From contig CATNDJ010000001.1 of NCBI GenBank assembly GCA_950097265.1, positions 89,634 through 153,633 of the forward strand: a DNA stretch of 64,000 nucleotides, written 5' to 3'. The notes under the pieces are model-generated. The model ran no database searches. It was not told the DNA's origin and worked only from the letters and a program-made list of their open reading frames with translations. Shown here piece after piece: positions 1 to 9,282 of this stretch (position 1 is the stretch's first letter; each line of letters starts with the position of its first letter). The stretch comes from an uncultured Oscillibacter sp. Its GTDB lineage: Bacteria > Bacillota > Clostridia > Oscillospirales > Oscillospiraceae. The position numbers were made by a program, and so were the translations under genes.

Positions 1-37
1 CCGGCCCCTCTTGAAGCCCGCCGTTCCGAATTCTCAA

Positions 38-877
38 TCATTTCCGCAGGAGAATCAGCCCCAGCGTATTCGGGCCACAGTGGCAGAAGATGGTGCAGCC
101 CGCCTTGGCCTCCAGAATCTCGCCGAAGCGGCCGTCCTCCCGGATGATCTCCCGGGCAATGCCCGCCAGCTCGTCCCCCGGGCAAGTGTCCACCAGGAAG
201 ATGCGGCTGAAGTCCAGATCCGTCCGGTCTTTAAGACGCTCCCGAACATAGTCCGCCACCACCTTGGCAATGTTCCCCCGGTATTTCTTGGTCACGGACA
301 TCTTGCCGTCGATGACCTCCACGCAGGGGTGGAGCTTCAGCAGGTTCGCTCCCAGGGCGGTGACGGCGGAGCAGCGCCCGCCCTTCTTCATATAGTCCAG
401 CCGGTCCAGGACGAAGCTGGTCTCCAGCCTGGGGGCCATGTTCTCCAGCAGGCTCAGAATCTCCGTGACGGATTTCCCCGCCCGGGCGGCGTCCGCGGCG
501 GCCAGGACCATCATGCCGTGGCCCACGGTCAGGTTCCCGGAGTCCACCACGTAGACCTCCGGCACCTCCTCCGCCGCCAGCTTGGCGTTTTGATGGCAGC
601 AGGAGAAGCCGCTGCCGATGTTGATATGGATCACCGCGTCGTACTTTTCCGACAGCGCCCAGAAAGCGTCCTCGTAGTCCGCCGCGTTGACCGCATTGGT
701 GGTGGTGATTTCCCCTCCGGCGTCCACATGGGCGGCAATGTCCGCCGTGCGGATGTCCACGCCGTCGTGGTAGAGCTTCCCCGCCTTGACGATGCCCAGG
801 GGGAAGACGGTGATATCGTATTGCTCCAGCAGCCGCCCCGGCAGGTCGCAGGTGCTGTCGGTGGTAATCTTAATCAT
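38..877 (-). CDS. DegV family fatty-acid-binding protein
   Basis: A 279-residue protein of normal DegV length. It begins MIKITTDSTCDLP and carries the family signature LDYMKKGGRCS near the middle, plus a DSGNLTVGHG segment. DegV proteins bind a single fatty acid in a buried pocket, and some (FakB) present it to the FakA kinase for acyl-phosphate formation; no fakA is visible here, so the partner is unknown. The ATG at 877 follows AAGGAG at good spacing. It is a single-gene unit transcribed away from the EAL gene. No signal peptide or membrane segment is seen, so it should be cytosolic. Confidence 0.93.
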   Translation of the reverse strand: MIKITTDSTCDLPGRLLEQYDITVFPLGIVKAGKLYHDGVDIRTADIAAHVDAGGEITTTNAVNAADYEDAFWALSEKYDAVIHINIGSGFSCCHQNAKLAAEEVPEVYVVDSGNLTVGHGMMVLAAADAARAGKSVTEILSLLENMAPRLETSFVLDRLDYMKKGGRCSAVTALGANLLKLHPCVEVIDGKMSVTKKYRGNIAKVVADYVRERLKDRTDLDFSRIFLVDTCPGDELAGIAREIIREDGRFGEILEAKAGCTIFCHCGPNTLGLILLRK

Positions 878-1180
878 AAAAGGGCTCCTTCCAGGTCCGG
901 GGCCTCCGGCGCTCCCGAAACCATGTCCTGTTAAATTCCCGCCATAGCGGAAGCGGAGTTATTGTATCATAGATTTTTGGGAAAATCCATAGTGTGAAAT
1001 GGCAAAGTTGAAGCCGCAACCAAAACCTGGGCTCCGTGCCTCCCCTTCAATTTTGTATAAATGTGGAAGTATAATTGACAGAATCTGGAAGATATAGTAG
1101 AATTTGTACAAGAGCAGGCATACCGCCGCGCGCCTGCGGAACCTAATGAAGCTCCATGAAATCACGGGGGGGAATGAATC
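878..1180. other. Divergent intergenic region between degV and the EAL gene
   Basis: No credible gene. It holds the consensus promoter of the + strand gene (1075-1103). On the minus strand, TACAAT (961-966 reversed) is a possible -10 for the DegV gene, but no convincing -35 precedes it. The rest is AT-richer than the flanks and shows nothing else I recognise. Confidence 0.5.
1075..1103 (+). promoter_or_regulatory. Sigma-70 type promoter of the EAL/PAS gene
   Basis: TTGACA (1075-1080), 17-bp spacer, TAGAAT (1098-1103), 77 bp before the start codon. Confidence 0.8.
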
Positions 1181-4156
1181 ATGGAAAAAGCAAATGTGGT
1201 AAACCGTTCGGACCAGTGTCAGGAGGGCCTGACAAAAAATGTCCTCACAGGACTGCTTTTCCCGGAAGGCTTTATGGAGGAAGCCGGGCGGTTTGCCGCC
1301 CAAGCCGAGCCCGGCGCCTACTGCGTCGCCGCCATGGATATCCTGCACTTCCGGCTGTTCAACAAGCTTTACGGGCGGGACGCGGGCGACCGTCTCCTGC
1401 GGCAGATCGCGGATCATTTTGAGGACGTCCGCCGGGAGTACGGCGGCGTGACCGGGTATTTTCAGGGGGACGACTTCTGCATTATCATGCCCTGGCGGAT
1501 GGAACTGGCGGAGCGCCTGCGGGACCGGATAACAAGGGATATCGCTCAAATCGGGAGCGCCATCGGCGTCATCCCCGTGTTCGGAATCTGCCCCATCGAC
1601 GACCCGGGGCTTTCCCCGGAAAATCTCTATGACCGCGCCACCCTCGCCCGGGCCCAGGCCGGTCCCCAAAATCAAATTGCCTGCTATGATCCTGAAATGG
1701 AGCGGGACTTAGAGGAGGAAATGCATCTGCTGACGGAGGTCATCGGCGCGCTGGAGCGGGACGAGTTCACCTTTTTCGTTCAGCCCCAGTGCGATATCAC
1801 CTCCGGCAAGGTGGTGGGCGCGGAATCCCTGGTGCGCTGGAGGCACAGCACCGAGGGCCTGATCCCGCCGGGAAAATTCATCCCCGCCCTGGAGCGCTGC
1901 GGCGCGGTCTACCTCCTGGACCAGCAGGTCTGGGAGAAGGTATGCCGCTGGCTACGGAGCTGGATCGACCGGGGCTATGAGCCGGTGCCCATCTCCATCA
2001 ACATCTCCCGCATCGACATCATGTCCATGGACGTGCCCGCCTATTTGAAACGCCTGCTGAAAAAATACGACCTGCCGGCCAAGTACATCAAGACGGAGAT
2101 CACCGAAAGCGCCTACACCCAGGAGGACTCCTCCATCAACGAAACGGTAGACCGCCTTCGGCAGGACGGGTTCCTGGTTATGATGGACGATTTCGGCAGC
2201 GGCTATTCCTCTTTAAACATGCTGAAAAGCATCCCCGTGGACGTGCTGAAAATCGACATGCGCTTCCTGGAAATCACGGAGGAAAACGAGCAGAAGGGCA
2301 TCGGCATCCTGGAATCCATCGTCAACATGGCGCGGCTCCTGGGAATGCCCATCATTGTGGAGGGCGTGGAGACGCCCCGGCAGGAGAGCGTCCTGCGCAG
2401 CATGGGCTGCCGCTATACCCAGGGCTACTATTATTACCGTCCCCTGCCCATCGACCAGTTCGAGTCCCTGCTGGCCGACGAGCGGCAGCTGGACTTCACC
2501 GGCCTGCGCTGCAAACAGGTGGAGGCTTTCCACATGCGGGAAATCATTGACGGGAACCTGTTCACGGACACGATGCTGAACCACATCCTGGGCCCCACCG
2601 CCATCTGCGACGTGTTCGAGCGGCAGGTGGAGCTCACCCGGGTCAACGAGCAGTACTACCGCATGACCGGCCTGAACGCGGCGGGCGGCGAGGACATGAG
2701 CCGCAAGGTCTGGAGCGGCGTCCGGGACGATGACCGTCCCGTGCTGCTGGCTCTGTTCGACCGGGCCTACGAGAGCCGCCCCGCCGGGGCGGAAGGGAAC
2801 ATCCACTATCTCCGGGTGGACGGGAAGGTGCTGTGGCTCCATCTCAAGGTATTCTTCCTCCAGGAGAATGAGGGCCACCGGATCTACTTTGTGGCCTCGG
2901 AGGACATCACCTCCCTCCGGGAGCAGCGGAAGGCCCAGGCCCGGGCGGTGCCGCCCGCCATGAAGCTGCCCGACATTGAGCGCCAGCGGCTGGAGCAGTA
3001 CTACGGAACGCTGCCCTGCGGCTTCGGCCTGTCCAGGATTGTGCTGGACCAGGAGGGAGAGCCCACCGACTATGAAATCGTCTATATCAACCGGGAGATG
3101 GAGCGGATGTGCGGCAACGACTTCGACTTCATCCGAAGCCTGATCCTCAAGGCCTTCAAGGACGATTCCGGCCGCCTGCTGCGCAAGGCCTATCAGGCGG
3201 CGTTCCTGGGAGAGTCGGTGGAGCATTTCGCCTACAGCTCCGTATCCGGGCACTACCTGCAAATCACGCTGTTCCAGCACGACCACGGCTACGTCGCCTG
3301 CCTGCTGCGGGACGTGACCCACAGACAGCTTTACGAGGGCGCCTTCAACAGCATGGTTTTGGCCTACCGGGAGGTTTACTACCTCCAGCTTCAGGACAAC
3401 TACTGCCGGATGATCTATCCGGACCAGACCAGCGTGACGGAGCGGGGCAACTACGCCGCTATGGTGGAGCGCCACTTCGGCACCGGCAAAATCCTGAAAT
3501 ACGACGAGAAAAACGTCCGGAACTTCCTGTCCCTGGACCATCTGCGCAGCGCCCTGGCGACCCAGAACTCGGTGGATTACCGCTACCGCCGCAGCGGGAA
3601 GGAAAGCCCGGACGAGTGGTGCCTGACCAGCGTCACCATCAGCGAGCGGGAAAATGAAAAGCCGAAATCCGCCGTCATCACCATCCAGAGCATCGACAAA
3701 ATCATGCGGGAGGAGGAGGAGCGCCAGCAGGAGCGCATGGCGGAATCCCTGGCCAACATGTCCGACGCCTTCTTCATCTACCGCGCTATTGAGGACGAGC
3801 GCATCCTGTACGCCAACCCGGCGGTTATGGAGCTCTTTGGCTGCGAGTCCATGACGGAGCTGATGGAGCTGGTTCAGTGCTCCTTCCGGGGCATGGTGCA
3901 CCCGGAGGACTTGGCCAGAGTCGAGTGGGAAATCCAGCATCAAATCCGCAATTCCGCCAAAAACATGGATTACGTCCGCTACCGGATCATCCGCCGGGAC
4001 GGCGAAATCCGCTGGGTGGACGATTACGGGCACCTGGAGACCTCCAAGTGGGGTGAGGAGCACCGCCTGTTTTATGTGTTCATCAAGGACATCACCGACA
4101 CCATCACCTCCGTCCAAAAGGAAAAGCTGCTGAACTCCAACCAGTTCTACAGCTGA
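1181..4156 (+). CDS. Degenerate GGDEF + EAL + multi-PAS c-di-GMP signalling protein
   Basis: A 991-residue cytosolic protein. Residues about 30-165 form a GGDEF-like domain whose signature is degenerate (QGDDF at about 95-99), so cyclase activity is unlikely. The EAL domain (about 185-435) keeps the expected catalytic set: Glu in GAESLVRW, Asn in ISINISR, Glu in EITES, the Asp pair in DDFGSGYSS (about 335), Lys in VLKID, Glu in EGVET and Gln in TQGYYYY. It is therefore probably an active c-di-GMP phosphodiesterase. Three to four PAS-like modules follow (about 455-580, 600-720, 725-840, 855-985). No transmembrane segment is seen, so the signal is probably intracellular. SD GGGGGG precedes the ATG. 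A hairpin terminator follows directly, so it is monocistronic. Confidence 0.9.
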   Translation: MEKANVVNRSDQCQEGLTKNVLTGLLFPEGFMEEAGRFAAQAEPGAYCVAAMDILHFRLFNKLYGRDAGDRLLRQIADHFEDVRREYGGVTGYFQGDDFCIIMPWRMELAERLRDRITRDIAQIGSAIGVIPVFGICPIDDPGLSPENLYDRATLARAQAGPQNQIACYDPEMERDLEEEMHLLTEVIGALERDEFTFFVQPQCDITSGKVVGAESLVRWRHSTEGLIPPGKFIPALERCGAVYLLDQQVWEKVCRWLRSWIDRGYEPVPISINISRIDIMSMDVPAYLKRLLKKYDLPAKYIKTEITESAYTQEDSSINETVDRLRQDGFLVMMDDFGSGYSSLNMLKSIPVDVLKIDMRFLEITEENEQKGIGILESIVNMARLLGMPIIVEGVETPRQESVLRSMGCRYTQGYYYYRPLPIDQFESLLADERQLDFTGLRCKQVEAFHMREIIDGNLFTDTMLNHILGPTAICDVFERQVELTRVNEQYYRMTGLNAAGGEDMSRKVWSGVRDDDRPVLLALFDRAYESRPAGAEGNIHYLRVDGKVLWLHLKVFFLQENEGHRIYFVASEDITSLREQRKAQARAVPPAMKLPDIERQRLEQYYGTLPCGFGLSRIVLDQEGEPTDYEIVYINREMERMCGNDFDFIRSLILKAFKDDSGRLLRKAYQAAFLGESVEHFAYSSVSGHYLQITLFQHDHGYVACLLRDVTHRQLYEGAFNSMVLAYREVYYLQLQDNYCRMIYPDQTSVTERGNYAAMVERHFGTGKILKYDEKNVRNFLSLDHLRSALATQNSVDYRYRRSGKESPDEWCLTSVTISERENEKPKSAVITIQSIDKIMREEEERQQERMAESLANMSDAFFIYRAIEDERILYANPAVMELFGCESMTELMELVQCSFRGMVHPEDLARVEWEIQHQIRNSAKNMDYVRYRIIRRDGEIRWVDDYGHLETSKWGEEHRLFYVFIKDITDTITSVQKEKLLNSNQFYS

Positions 4157-4175
4157 TCCAGCGCCTCATTTCGAG

Positions 4176-4206
4176 TGCGGCGGCCTATGAAGGCCGCCGC
4201 ATTCTC
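4176..4206 (+). terminator. Intrinsic terminator after the EAL/PAS gene
   Basis: 11-bp perfect stem TGCGGCGGCCT / AGGCCGCCGCA with loop ATGA, followed by a pyrimidine-rich TTCTCTTCTTCT tail. Confidence 0.8.
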
Positions 4207-4256
4207 TTCTTCTCCCCTCCCCCAAAATCATTGGAAAAGAAAGTAAAACTCTTTTC

Positions 4257-4285
4257 TTGACAGTATGATGTCTGCGCGCGATAAT
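4257..4285 (+). promoter_or_regulatory. Promoter of nifJ
   Basis: TTGACA (4257-4262), 17-bp spacer, GATAAT (4280-4285), 63 bp before the ATG. Confidence 0.78.
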
Positions 4286-4348
4286 AGACATATGAATTTT
4301 AACGCCCGGCATCCGGCGGACCGGGCGGATTGAGAGAAGGGGGATTTT

Positions 4349-7300
4349 ATGAAACGCAAAACCATGGACGGCAACGAGGCCGCCGCCTACGCAAGCTACG
4401 CCTTTACCGAGGTCGCGACCATCTATCCCATCACACCCTCCAGCCCCATGGCGGAGCACGTGGACACCTGGGCCGCCAATGGGATGAAAAATATTTTTGG
4501 CCAGCCGGTGCGGCTCATGGAGATGCAGAGCGAGGCCGGGGCCTGCGGGGCCATGCACGGCTCGTTGGAGGCCGGGGCCCTCACCACCAGCTACACCGCC
4601 AGTCAGGGCCTCATGCTGATGGTGCCGCCCCTGTACCGCATCGCGGGGCAGCTCCTCCCCGGGGTCATCCACGTGGCCGCCCGGACCGTGGGCACCAGCG
4701 CCTTCTCCATCTTCGGGGACCACTCCGACGTGATGGCCTGCCGCCAGACGGGCTTCGCCCAGCTGGCCTCCTCCTGCGTGCAGGAGTGCATGGACCTGGC
4801 GGCCGTGGCCCACTTGTCCGCCGTCAAGGCTCGGGTGCCCTTCATGCACTTCTTCGACGGATTCCGGACCAGCCACGAGATCCAGAAGATCGACGTGCTG
4901 GACTTCGGGGATCTGGCGAGCATGCTGGACCGGGAGGCCCTGGCCCGCTTCCGGCAAAACGCCCTGAACAGCGAGCATCCCCTCATGCGCTCCACCGTCA
5001 TCAACCCGGATACGGCCTTTCAGCTCCGGGAGGCGGTGAACCCCTACTACGACGCCGTCCCCGGCATCGTAGAGGACTATATGGCTCAGATGTCCGCCCT
5101 GACGGGGCGGGACTACCAGCTCTTCAACTACTACGGCGACCCGGAGGCGGAACAGGTGGTCGTTGCCATGGGCAGCGTCTCCGGCTGCCTCCAGGAGGCC
5201 GTCCAATACCTGAACACCCAGGGCCGCAAGGTGGGCTTCCTCCAGGTGCGGCTCTACCGGCCCTTCAGCGCCCGGCACTTCCTGGCCGCCCTGCCGGAGA
5301 GCTGCCGCCTGCTGACCGTGCTGGACCGGACCAAGGAGCCCGGCGCGGGAGGCGAGCCCCTCTATAAGGACGTGTGCTCCGTCCTCCAGCACGGGAGCCG
5401 CCAGGTCCAGGTCCTGGGGGGACGTTACGGCCTCTCCAGCAAGGACACCACCCCGGCCCAAATGATCGCCGTCTACGACAACATGGCAGGAGAGCAAAAG
5501 GACCACTTCACCGTGGGCATCACCGACGACATCACCCACCACTCCCTGCCTATCGGAGAAAACGTGGTCACCGCCGATTCCCGGACCATCAGCTACAAGT
5601 TCTGGGGCCTGGGGTCCGACGGCACCGTGGGGGCCAACAAAAACTCCATCAAAATCATCGGGGACAACACGGACCAATACGTCCAGGCCTACTTTGAATA
5701 CGACACCAAGAAATCCGGCGGCGTGACGAAAAGCCATCTGCGCTTCGGCCACACCCCCATTCTCTCCACATACTACGTCACCATGGCGGACTTCATCGCC
5801 TGCCACAATCAAAGCTACATTGCAAAATACGACATTATAAACGAGCTGAAACCCGGCGGGACCTTCCTCCTGAACTGCAACTGGCCCGACGCCGACCTAG
5901 AGACCCACCTGCCCAACAAGGTCAAGCGCCTCCTGGCGGAGCGCAAGGCGAAATTCTACACCATTGACGCGGGCTCCGCCGCCGAGGCCATCGGCTTGGG
6001 GAACCGGACCAACAGCGTCTTACAGGCCGCCTTCTTCAAACTCTCCGGCGTGCTCCCGGTGGACCAGGCCGTGGACTACATGAAGGCCGCCATTCAAAAG
6101 ACCTATGGCCGGAAGGGCGAAAAGGTCGTCAATATGAACTGCGCCGCCGTGGACGCGGGGCTGGCGGGCCTCCACGAAATTACTGTCCCCGCCGCTTGGG
6201 CGAATCTCACCGACGAGCCGGAGGAGAAGGACACTACCTCTCCCTGGTACGTCCGCACGGTCATGCGGGCCGTCAACGCCCAGAAGGGCGACAGCCTCCC
6301 CGTCAGCGCCTTCAAGGATGCGGCGGACGGCAGCGTCCCCATGGCTACCTCCCGGTATGAGAAGCGGGGCTTCGCCGCCCACGTGGCAAGCTGGCTCCCT
6401 GAGAACTGCATCGGCTGCAACCTATGCTCCCTCATGTGCCCCCACGCCGCCATCCGGCCCTTCCTGCTGAACGAGGAGGAGGTCCAAAAGGCCCCGGCGG
6501 GCTACGTGACGAAGGAGGCCAAGGGCAAGGGCTTCGAGGGCCTCCGGTTCCGCATCCAGGCGGACCCCCTGGACTGCACCGGCTGCGGCACCTGCGCCGC
6601 CGCCTGTATCGCCAAAGAAAAGGCCATCGTCATGAAACCCATCGAGGAGGAGATGCCCCAGCAGCCCAATTGGGACTACAGCCTCTCCCTTTCCCCCAAG
6701 GAAAACCCCATGAACAAATTCACCGTCAAGGGCAGCCAGTACGAACAGCCCCTGCTGGAGTTCTCCGGGGCCTGCGCGGGCTGCGGCGAGACGCCCTACA
6801 TGAAGCTTCTCACCCAGCTCTTCGGTGAGCGGATGGTGGTGGCCAACGCCACGGGCTGCACCCAGGCCTGGGGCTTCAGCGTACCCAGCTACCCCTATAC
6901 CACCAAGCCCAACGGGAGGGGCCCCGCCCTGTCCAACTCCCTCTTTGAGAACAACGCCGAGTACTCCCTGGGCATGGTCCTCAGCGTCCGCCAGCAGCGG
7001 CTCCGCCTCCAGCGGGAGGCCCGGGAACTGATGGAGGAGACGAAGGACGAGGCCCTGAAGGCCGCCCTGGCCGCGTGGCTGGAGGGCTTCGAGGACAAGC
7101 AGCGGACCATCGAACTCAGTGACGCGGTGATCGCCGCCTTGCAGAATACTTCCGAGGCCGGGGAGCGCGTCGAGGCCGTCCGCCGGGCCCAGGACCAGCT
7201 GGTGAAAAAGAGCATGTGGATGTACGGCGGCGACGGCTGGGCCTACGACATCGGCTACGGCGGCCTGGACCACGTGCTGGCCTCCGGGGAGGACGTGAAC

Positions 7301-7915
7301 ATCCTGGTGGTGGACACGGAGGTCTACTCCAACACCGGCGGGCAGTCCTCCAAGGCCACGCCCTTCGGCGCGGTGGCTCAGTTTGCCGCTGCGGGCAAGC
7401 GGACGGAGAAGAAGGACTTAGGCATGCTGGCCACCCAGTATCAGAATGTGTACGTGGCCTCCGTGGCCCTGGGGGCGGACCCCGCCCAGTACATCAAGGC
7501 CCTCCGAGAGGCGGAGGCCCACGACGGCCCGTCCCTGATCGTGGCCTACGCCCCCTGCATCAACCACGGCATCGTCAAGGGCATGGCCTGGGCCCAGGAG
7601 GAGGCCAAGCTGGCTGTCCGCAGCGGTTATTGGGTCCTCTACCGCTACGACCCCAAGCTGAAAGCCCAGGGCAAGAACCCCTTTATGCTGGACTTCAAGG
7701 AGCCCCGGTACGACCTCCGGGAGTTCTTCATGGGCGAGGTCCGGTTCAACTCCCTTCAGCGGACCTTCCCCGAGGCGGCGGAGTCCCTGCTGGTGGAGGC
7801 CCGGAACCAGTGCCGGAACCGCTGGGCCCGTTACACCCACCTGGCGGCCCAGGATTACTCCCGCCTGCTGGACGTGCTGGAGGACTATCCCATCCACGCC
7901 CAGGAAAAGACATAA
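4349..7915 (+). CDS. nifJ: Pyruvate:ferredoxin (flavodoxin) oxidoreductase
   Basis: A 1188-residue single-chain PFOR, the usual length for the fused enzyme. It oxidises pyruvate with CoA to acetyl-CoA and CO2 and reduces ferredoxin, the central step of anaerobic fermentation. Domains in order: pyruvate-binding/transketolase-like N-terminus (YPITPSSPMAE near residue 30), gamma-like domain (about 415-625), a ferredoxin insert with two cluster motifs (CIGCNLCSLMCP and CTGCGTCAAAC), then the TPP domain (CAGCGETPY, GGDGWAYDIGYGG, VVDTEVYSNTGGQSSK). The second ferredoxin motif ends CIAKEK, whereas the related motif more commonly reads CPAKEK. It has its own promoter and terminator, so it is monocistronic. 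The ATG at 4349 follows AAGGGGG. Confidence 0.98.
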   Translation: MKRKTMDGNEAAAYASYAFTEVATIYPITPSSPMAEHVDTWAANGMKNIFGQPVRLMEMQSEAGACGAMHGSLEAGALTTSYTASQGLMLMVPPLYRIAGQLLPGVIHVAARTVGTSAFSIFGDHSDVMACRQTGFAQLASSCVQECMDLAAVAHLSAVKARVPFMHFFDGFRTSHEIQKIDVLDFGDLASMLDREALARFRQNALNSEHPLMRSTVINPDTAFQLREAVNPYYDAVPGIVEDYMAQMSALTGRDYQLFNYYGDPEAEQVVVAMGSVSGCLQEAVQYLNTQGRKVGFLQVRLYRPFSARHFLAALPESCRLLTVLDRTKEPGAGGEPLYKDVCSVLQHGSRQVQVLGGRYGLSSKDTTPAQMIAVYDNMAGEQKDHFTVGITDDITHHSLPIGENVVTADSRTISYKFWGLGSDGTVGANKNSIKIIGDNTDQYVQAYFEYDTKKSGGVTKSHLRFGHTPILSTYYVTMADFIACHNQSYIAKYDIINELKPGGTFLLNCNWPDADLETHLPNKVKRLLAERKAKFYTIDAGSAAEAIGLGNRTNSVLQAAFFKLSGVLPVDQAVDYMKAAIQKTYGRKGEKVVNMNCAAVDAGLAGLHEITVPAAWANLTDEPEEKDTTSPWYVRTVMRAVNAQKGDSLPVSAFKDAADGSVPMATSRYEKRGFAAHVASWLPENCIGCNLCSLMCPHAAIRPFLLNEEEVQKAPAGYVTKEAKGKGFEGLRFRIQADPLDCTGCGTCAAACIAKEKAIVMKPIEEEMPQQPNWDYSLSLSPKENPMNKFTVKGSQYEQPLLEFSGACAGCGETPYMKLLTQLFGERMVVANATGCTQAWGFSVPSYPYTTKPNGRGPALSNSLFENNAEYSLGMVLSVRQQRLRLQREARELMEETKDEALKAALAAWLEGFEDKQRTIELSDAVIAALQNTSEAGERVEAVRRAQDQLVKKSMWMYGGDGWAYDIGYGGLDHVLASGEDVNILVVDTEVYSNTGGQSSKATPFGAVAQFAAAGKRTEKKDLGMLATQYQNVYVASVALGADPAQYIKALREAEAHDGPSLIVAYAPCINHGIVKGMAWAQEEAKLAVRSGYWVLYRYDPKLKAQGKNPFMLDFKEPRYDLREFFMGEVRFNSLQRTFPEAAESLLVEARNQCRNRWARYTHLAAQDYSRLLDVLEDYPIHAQEKT

Positions 7916-7934
7916 TCGGCCACGCCTCATTTTA

Positions 7935-7969
7935 CAGCCCCGCGCCGAATGGCGCGGGGCTGTCTTTTT
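7935..7969 (+). terminator. Intrinsic terminator of nifJ
   Basis: 12-bp perfect stem CAGCCCCGCGCC / GGCGCGGGGCTG with loop GAAT, then TCTTTTTG. The T tract overlaps the -35 box of the next gene. Confidence 0.92.
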
Positions 7970-7996
7970 GACATTCGCCCCGGTCCGGCGTAGAAT
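7968..7996 (+). promoter_or_regulatory. Promoter of the first ECF sigma operon
   Basis: TTGACA (7968-7973), 17-bp spacer, TAGAAT (7991-7996). The -35 lies inside the T tract of the nifJ terminator. Confidence 0.78.
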
Positions 7997-8083
7997 CAGA
8001 AGGCCGAAAAAATTTTTCAACCGCGCGTCACGTTCCGGCCCGCCGGAGCGTCTAAGAGTACAGAGACGAAGGGAGGCGGCAGG

Positions 8084-8602
8084 ATGCTGATTTACTTACA
8101 GTCCATCGACGGCCCGGAGGACCGGACGCGGTTCGAGGCGATGTACAGCGCCTACCGGGGGCTGATGTTCCATGTGGCAAACCGTATCCTGCAAAATGCT
8201 CAGGACGCGGAGGACGCGGTGCATCTGGCCTTCCTCAGTCTCGCGAACTGCCGTCTTCCGGCGGAGCTGGGGCCCCAGGCCCGGCACCTGGCCGCCGTCA
8301 CGGCGGAGCGGAAGGCAATTGACCTTTACAGAGCCCGAAAGCGGAGGCCCGAGACGGCGCTGGAAGAGGAGGAATCTTTTCCTGGCTGCGCCCCGCCGCC
8401 CTCCGACGGGACCCTGGCGGGGGCCATGGCGGCCCTGCCTCCCCGGTACCGGGAGGCGCTGCTGCTGAAGTACTACAACGGCTATTCCGCCGCCGAGGTG
8501 GGGGAGCTCCTGGGGACCACGGCGGCGAACGTGCGCCAGCTCATTGCCAGAGCCAAAAAGAAGCTGGCCGAGGAGCTGGCGGAAAGGGGGGAAATCGTTT
8601 GA
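8084..8602 (+). CDS. ECF-type RNA polymerase sigma factor
   Basis: A 172-residue sigma-70 family protein with only regions 2 and 4. Region 2 is the stretch with FEAMYSAYRGLMFHVANRI and DAEDAVHLAFL; region 4 is LPPRYREALLLKYYNGYSA with the helix-turn-helix AAEVGELLGTTAANVRQ. The spacer between them is short. The ATG follows GGGAGG. The stop overlaps the start of the next gene (TTGA), so the two are translationally coupled. The downstream DUF4367 membrane protein is the likely anti-sigma partner and the third gene a likely target; both links are inference from context. A paralogous module lies on the minus strand at 49.3-52.9 kb. Confidence 0.9.
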   Translation: MLIYLQSIDGPEDRTRFEAMYSAYRGLMFHVANRILQNAQDAEDAVHLAFLSLANCRLPAELGPQARHLAAVTAERKAIDLYRARKRRPETALEEEESFPGCAPPPSDGTLAGAMAALPPRYREALLLKYYNGYSAAEVGELLGTTAANVRQLIARAKKKLAEELAERGEIV

Positions 8603-9270
8603 ACATCACCGACGAGATGCTGTACGCCGCGGCCCCGGAGGCGGCGGAGCGCTGGCTGGATACCCTCCCCGGGCGGGAGGACTGCGGGCACGGCTTTTCC
8701 CTGACCTTTGAGGCGTCCATGGCCCCGATTCTGCGGCGGCGGAGAAAGCGGCACTGGAAGACCCTGGCCCTGCTGGCTGCGGTGGTCGCGGCCCTGGGAG
8801 CCCTCCTGGTGGGCGTGGGCGCGGAGCGGAAGGACGATTACCGGGTCTACGCCGCCCAGGAGGATGGATTTATCTCCTACCTGGTCCGGCCCAGGATGGA
8901 ACAGGAGGCCCAGGACTTTCATCCCCTGTCTCCCGGCTGGCTGCCGGAGGGCTATGCGCTGGAGTCCTTTTCCGCCGAGGGCAGTTCCTGCTCCTCCAGC
9001 TTCCGCAACACCGCCGAGGATGCGTCCTTTTATTTGGTCCAGTGGTCCGGGGAGGAACGCTCCGCAGTCCTTCTTGGAAATTTTCAGATAGAGCAAGCGG
9101 ACGTTGGCGGTGAGGACGCCATATGGATTGCAAACCAGCCTGAGGAAGAATGGGACGACACCCGCCTCTTCCTCTGGACTAACGGGCCATACGCCTTCAT
9201 CCTCTCCGGCGGGGAGGCCGGCTTGGACCTGGACACGATGATCCGCATCGCGGAAAATTTGAAATGGTAA
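8599..9270 (+). CDS. DUF4367 membrane protein, putative anti-sigma factor
   Basis: A 223-residue protein with a cytosolic N-terminus (about 1-50), one transmembrane helix (about 55-73, LALLAAVVAALGALLVGVG) and an exported C-terminal DUF4367-type domain containing the landmark PGWLPEGYALESF. Such proteins sit immediately downstream of ECF sigma genes in Firmicutes and are thought to restrain the sigma factor; no classical zinc-binding anti-sigma motif is visible, so this role is inferred. The TTG start overlaps the sigma stop by 4 bp. An ATG at 8614 is an alternative start, but it has no better ribosome-binding site. Confidence 0.8.
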   Translation: MNITDEMLYAAAPEAAERWLDTLPGREDCGHGFSLTFEASMAPILRRRRKRHWKTLALLAAVVAALGALLVGVGAERKDDYRVYAAQEDGFISYLVRPRMEQEAQDFHPLSPGWLPEGYALESFSAEGSSCSSSFRNTAEDASFYLVQWSGEERSAVLLGNFQIEQADVGGEDAIWIANQPEEEWDDTRLFLWTNGPYAFILSGGEAGLDLDTMIRIAENLKW

Positions 9271-9282
9271 AGGAGAATCACA

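Noticed and set aside
2213-4117. A 634-codon minus-strand frame opposite the EAL/PAS gene
   Set aside because: Shadow of a well-supported + strand gene; no domain signature, start site or promoter of its own.
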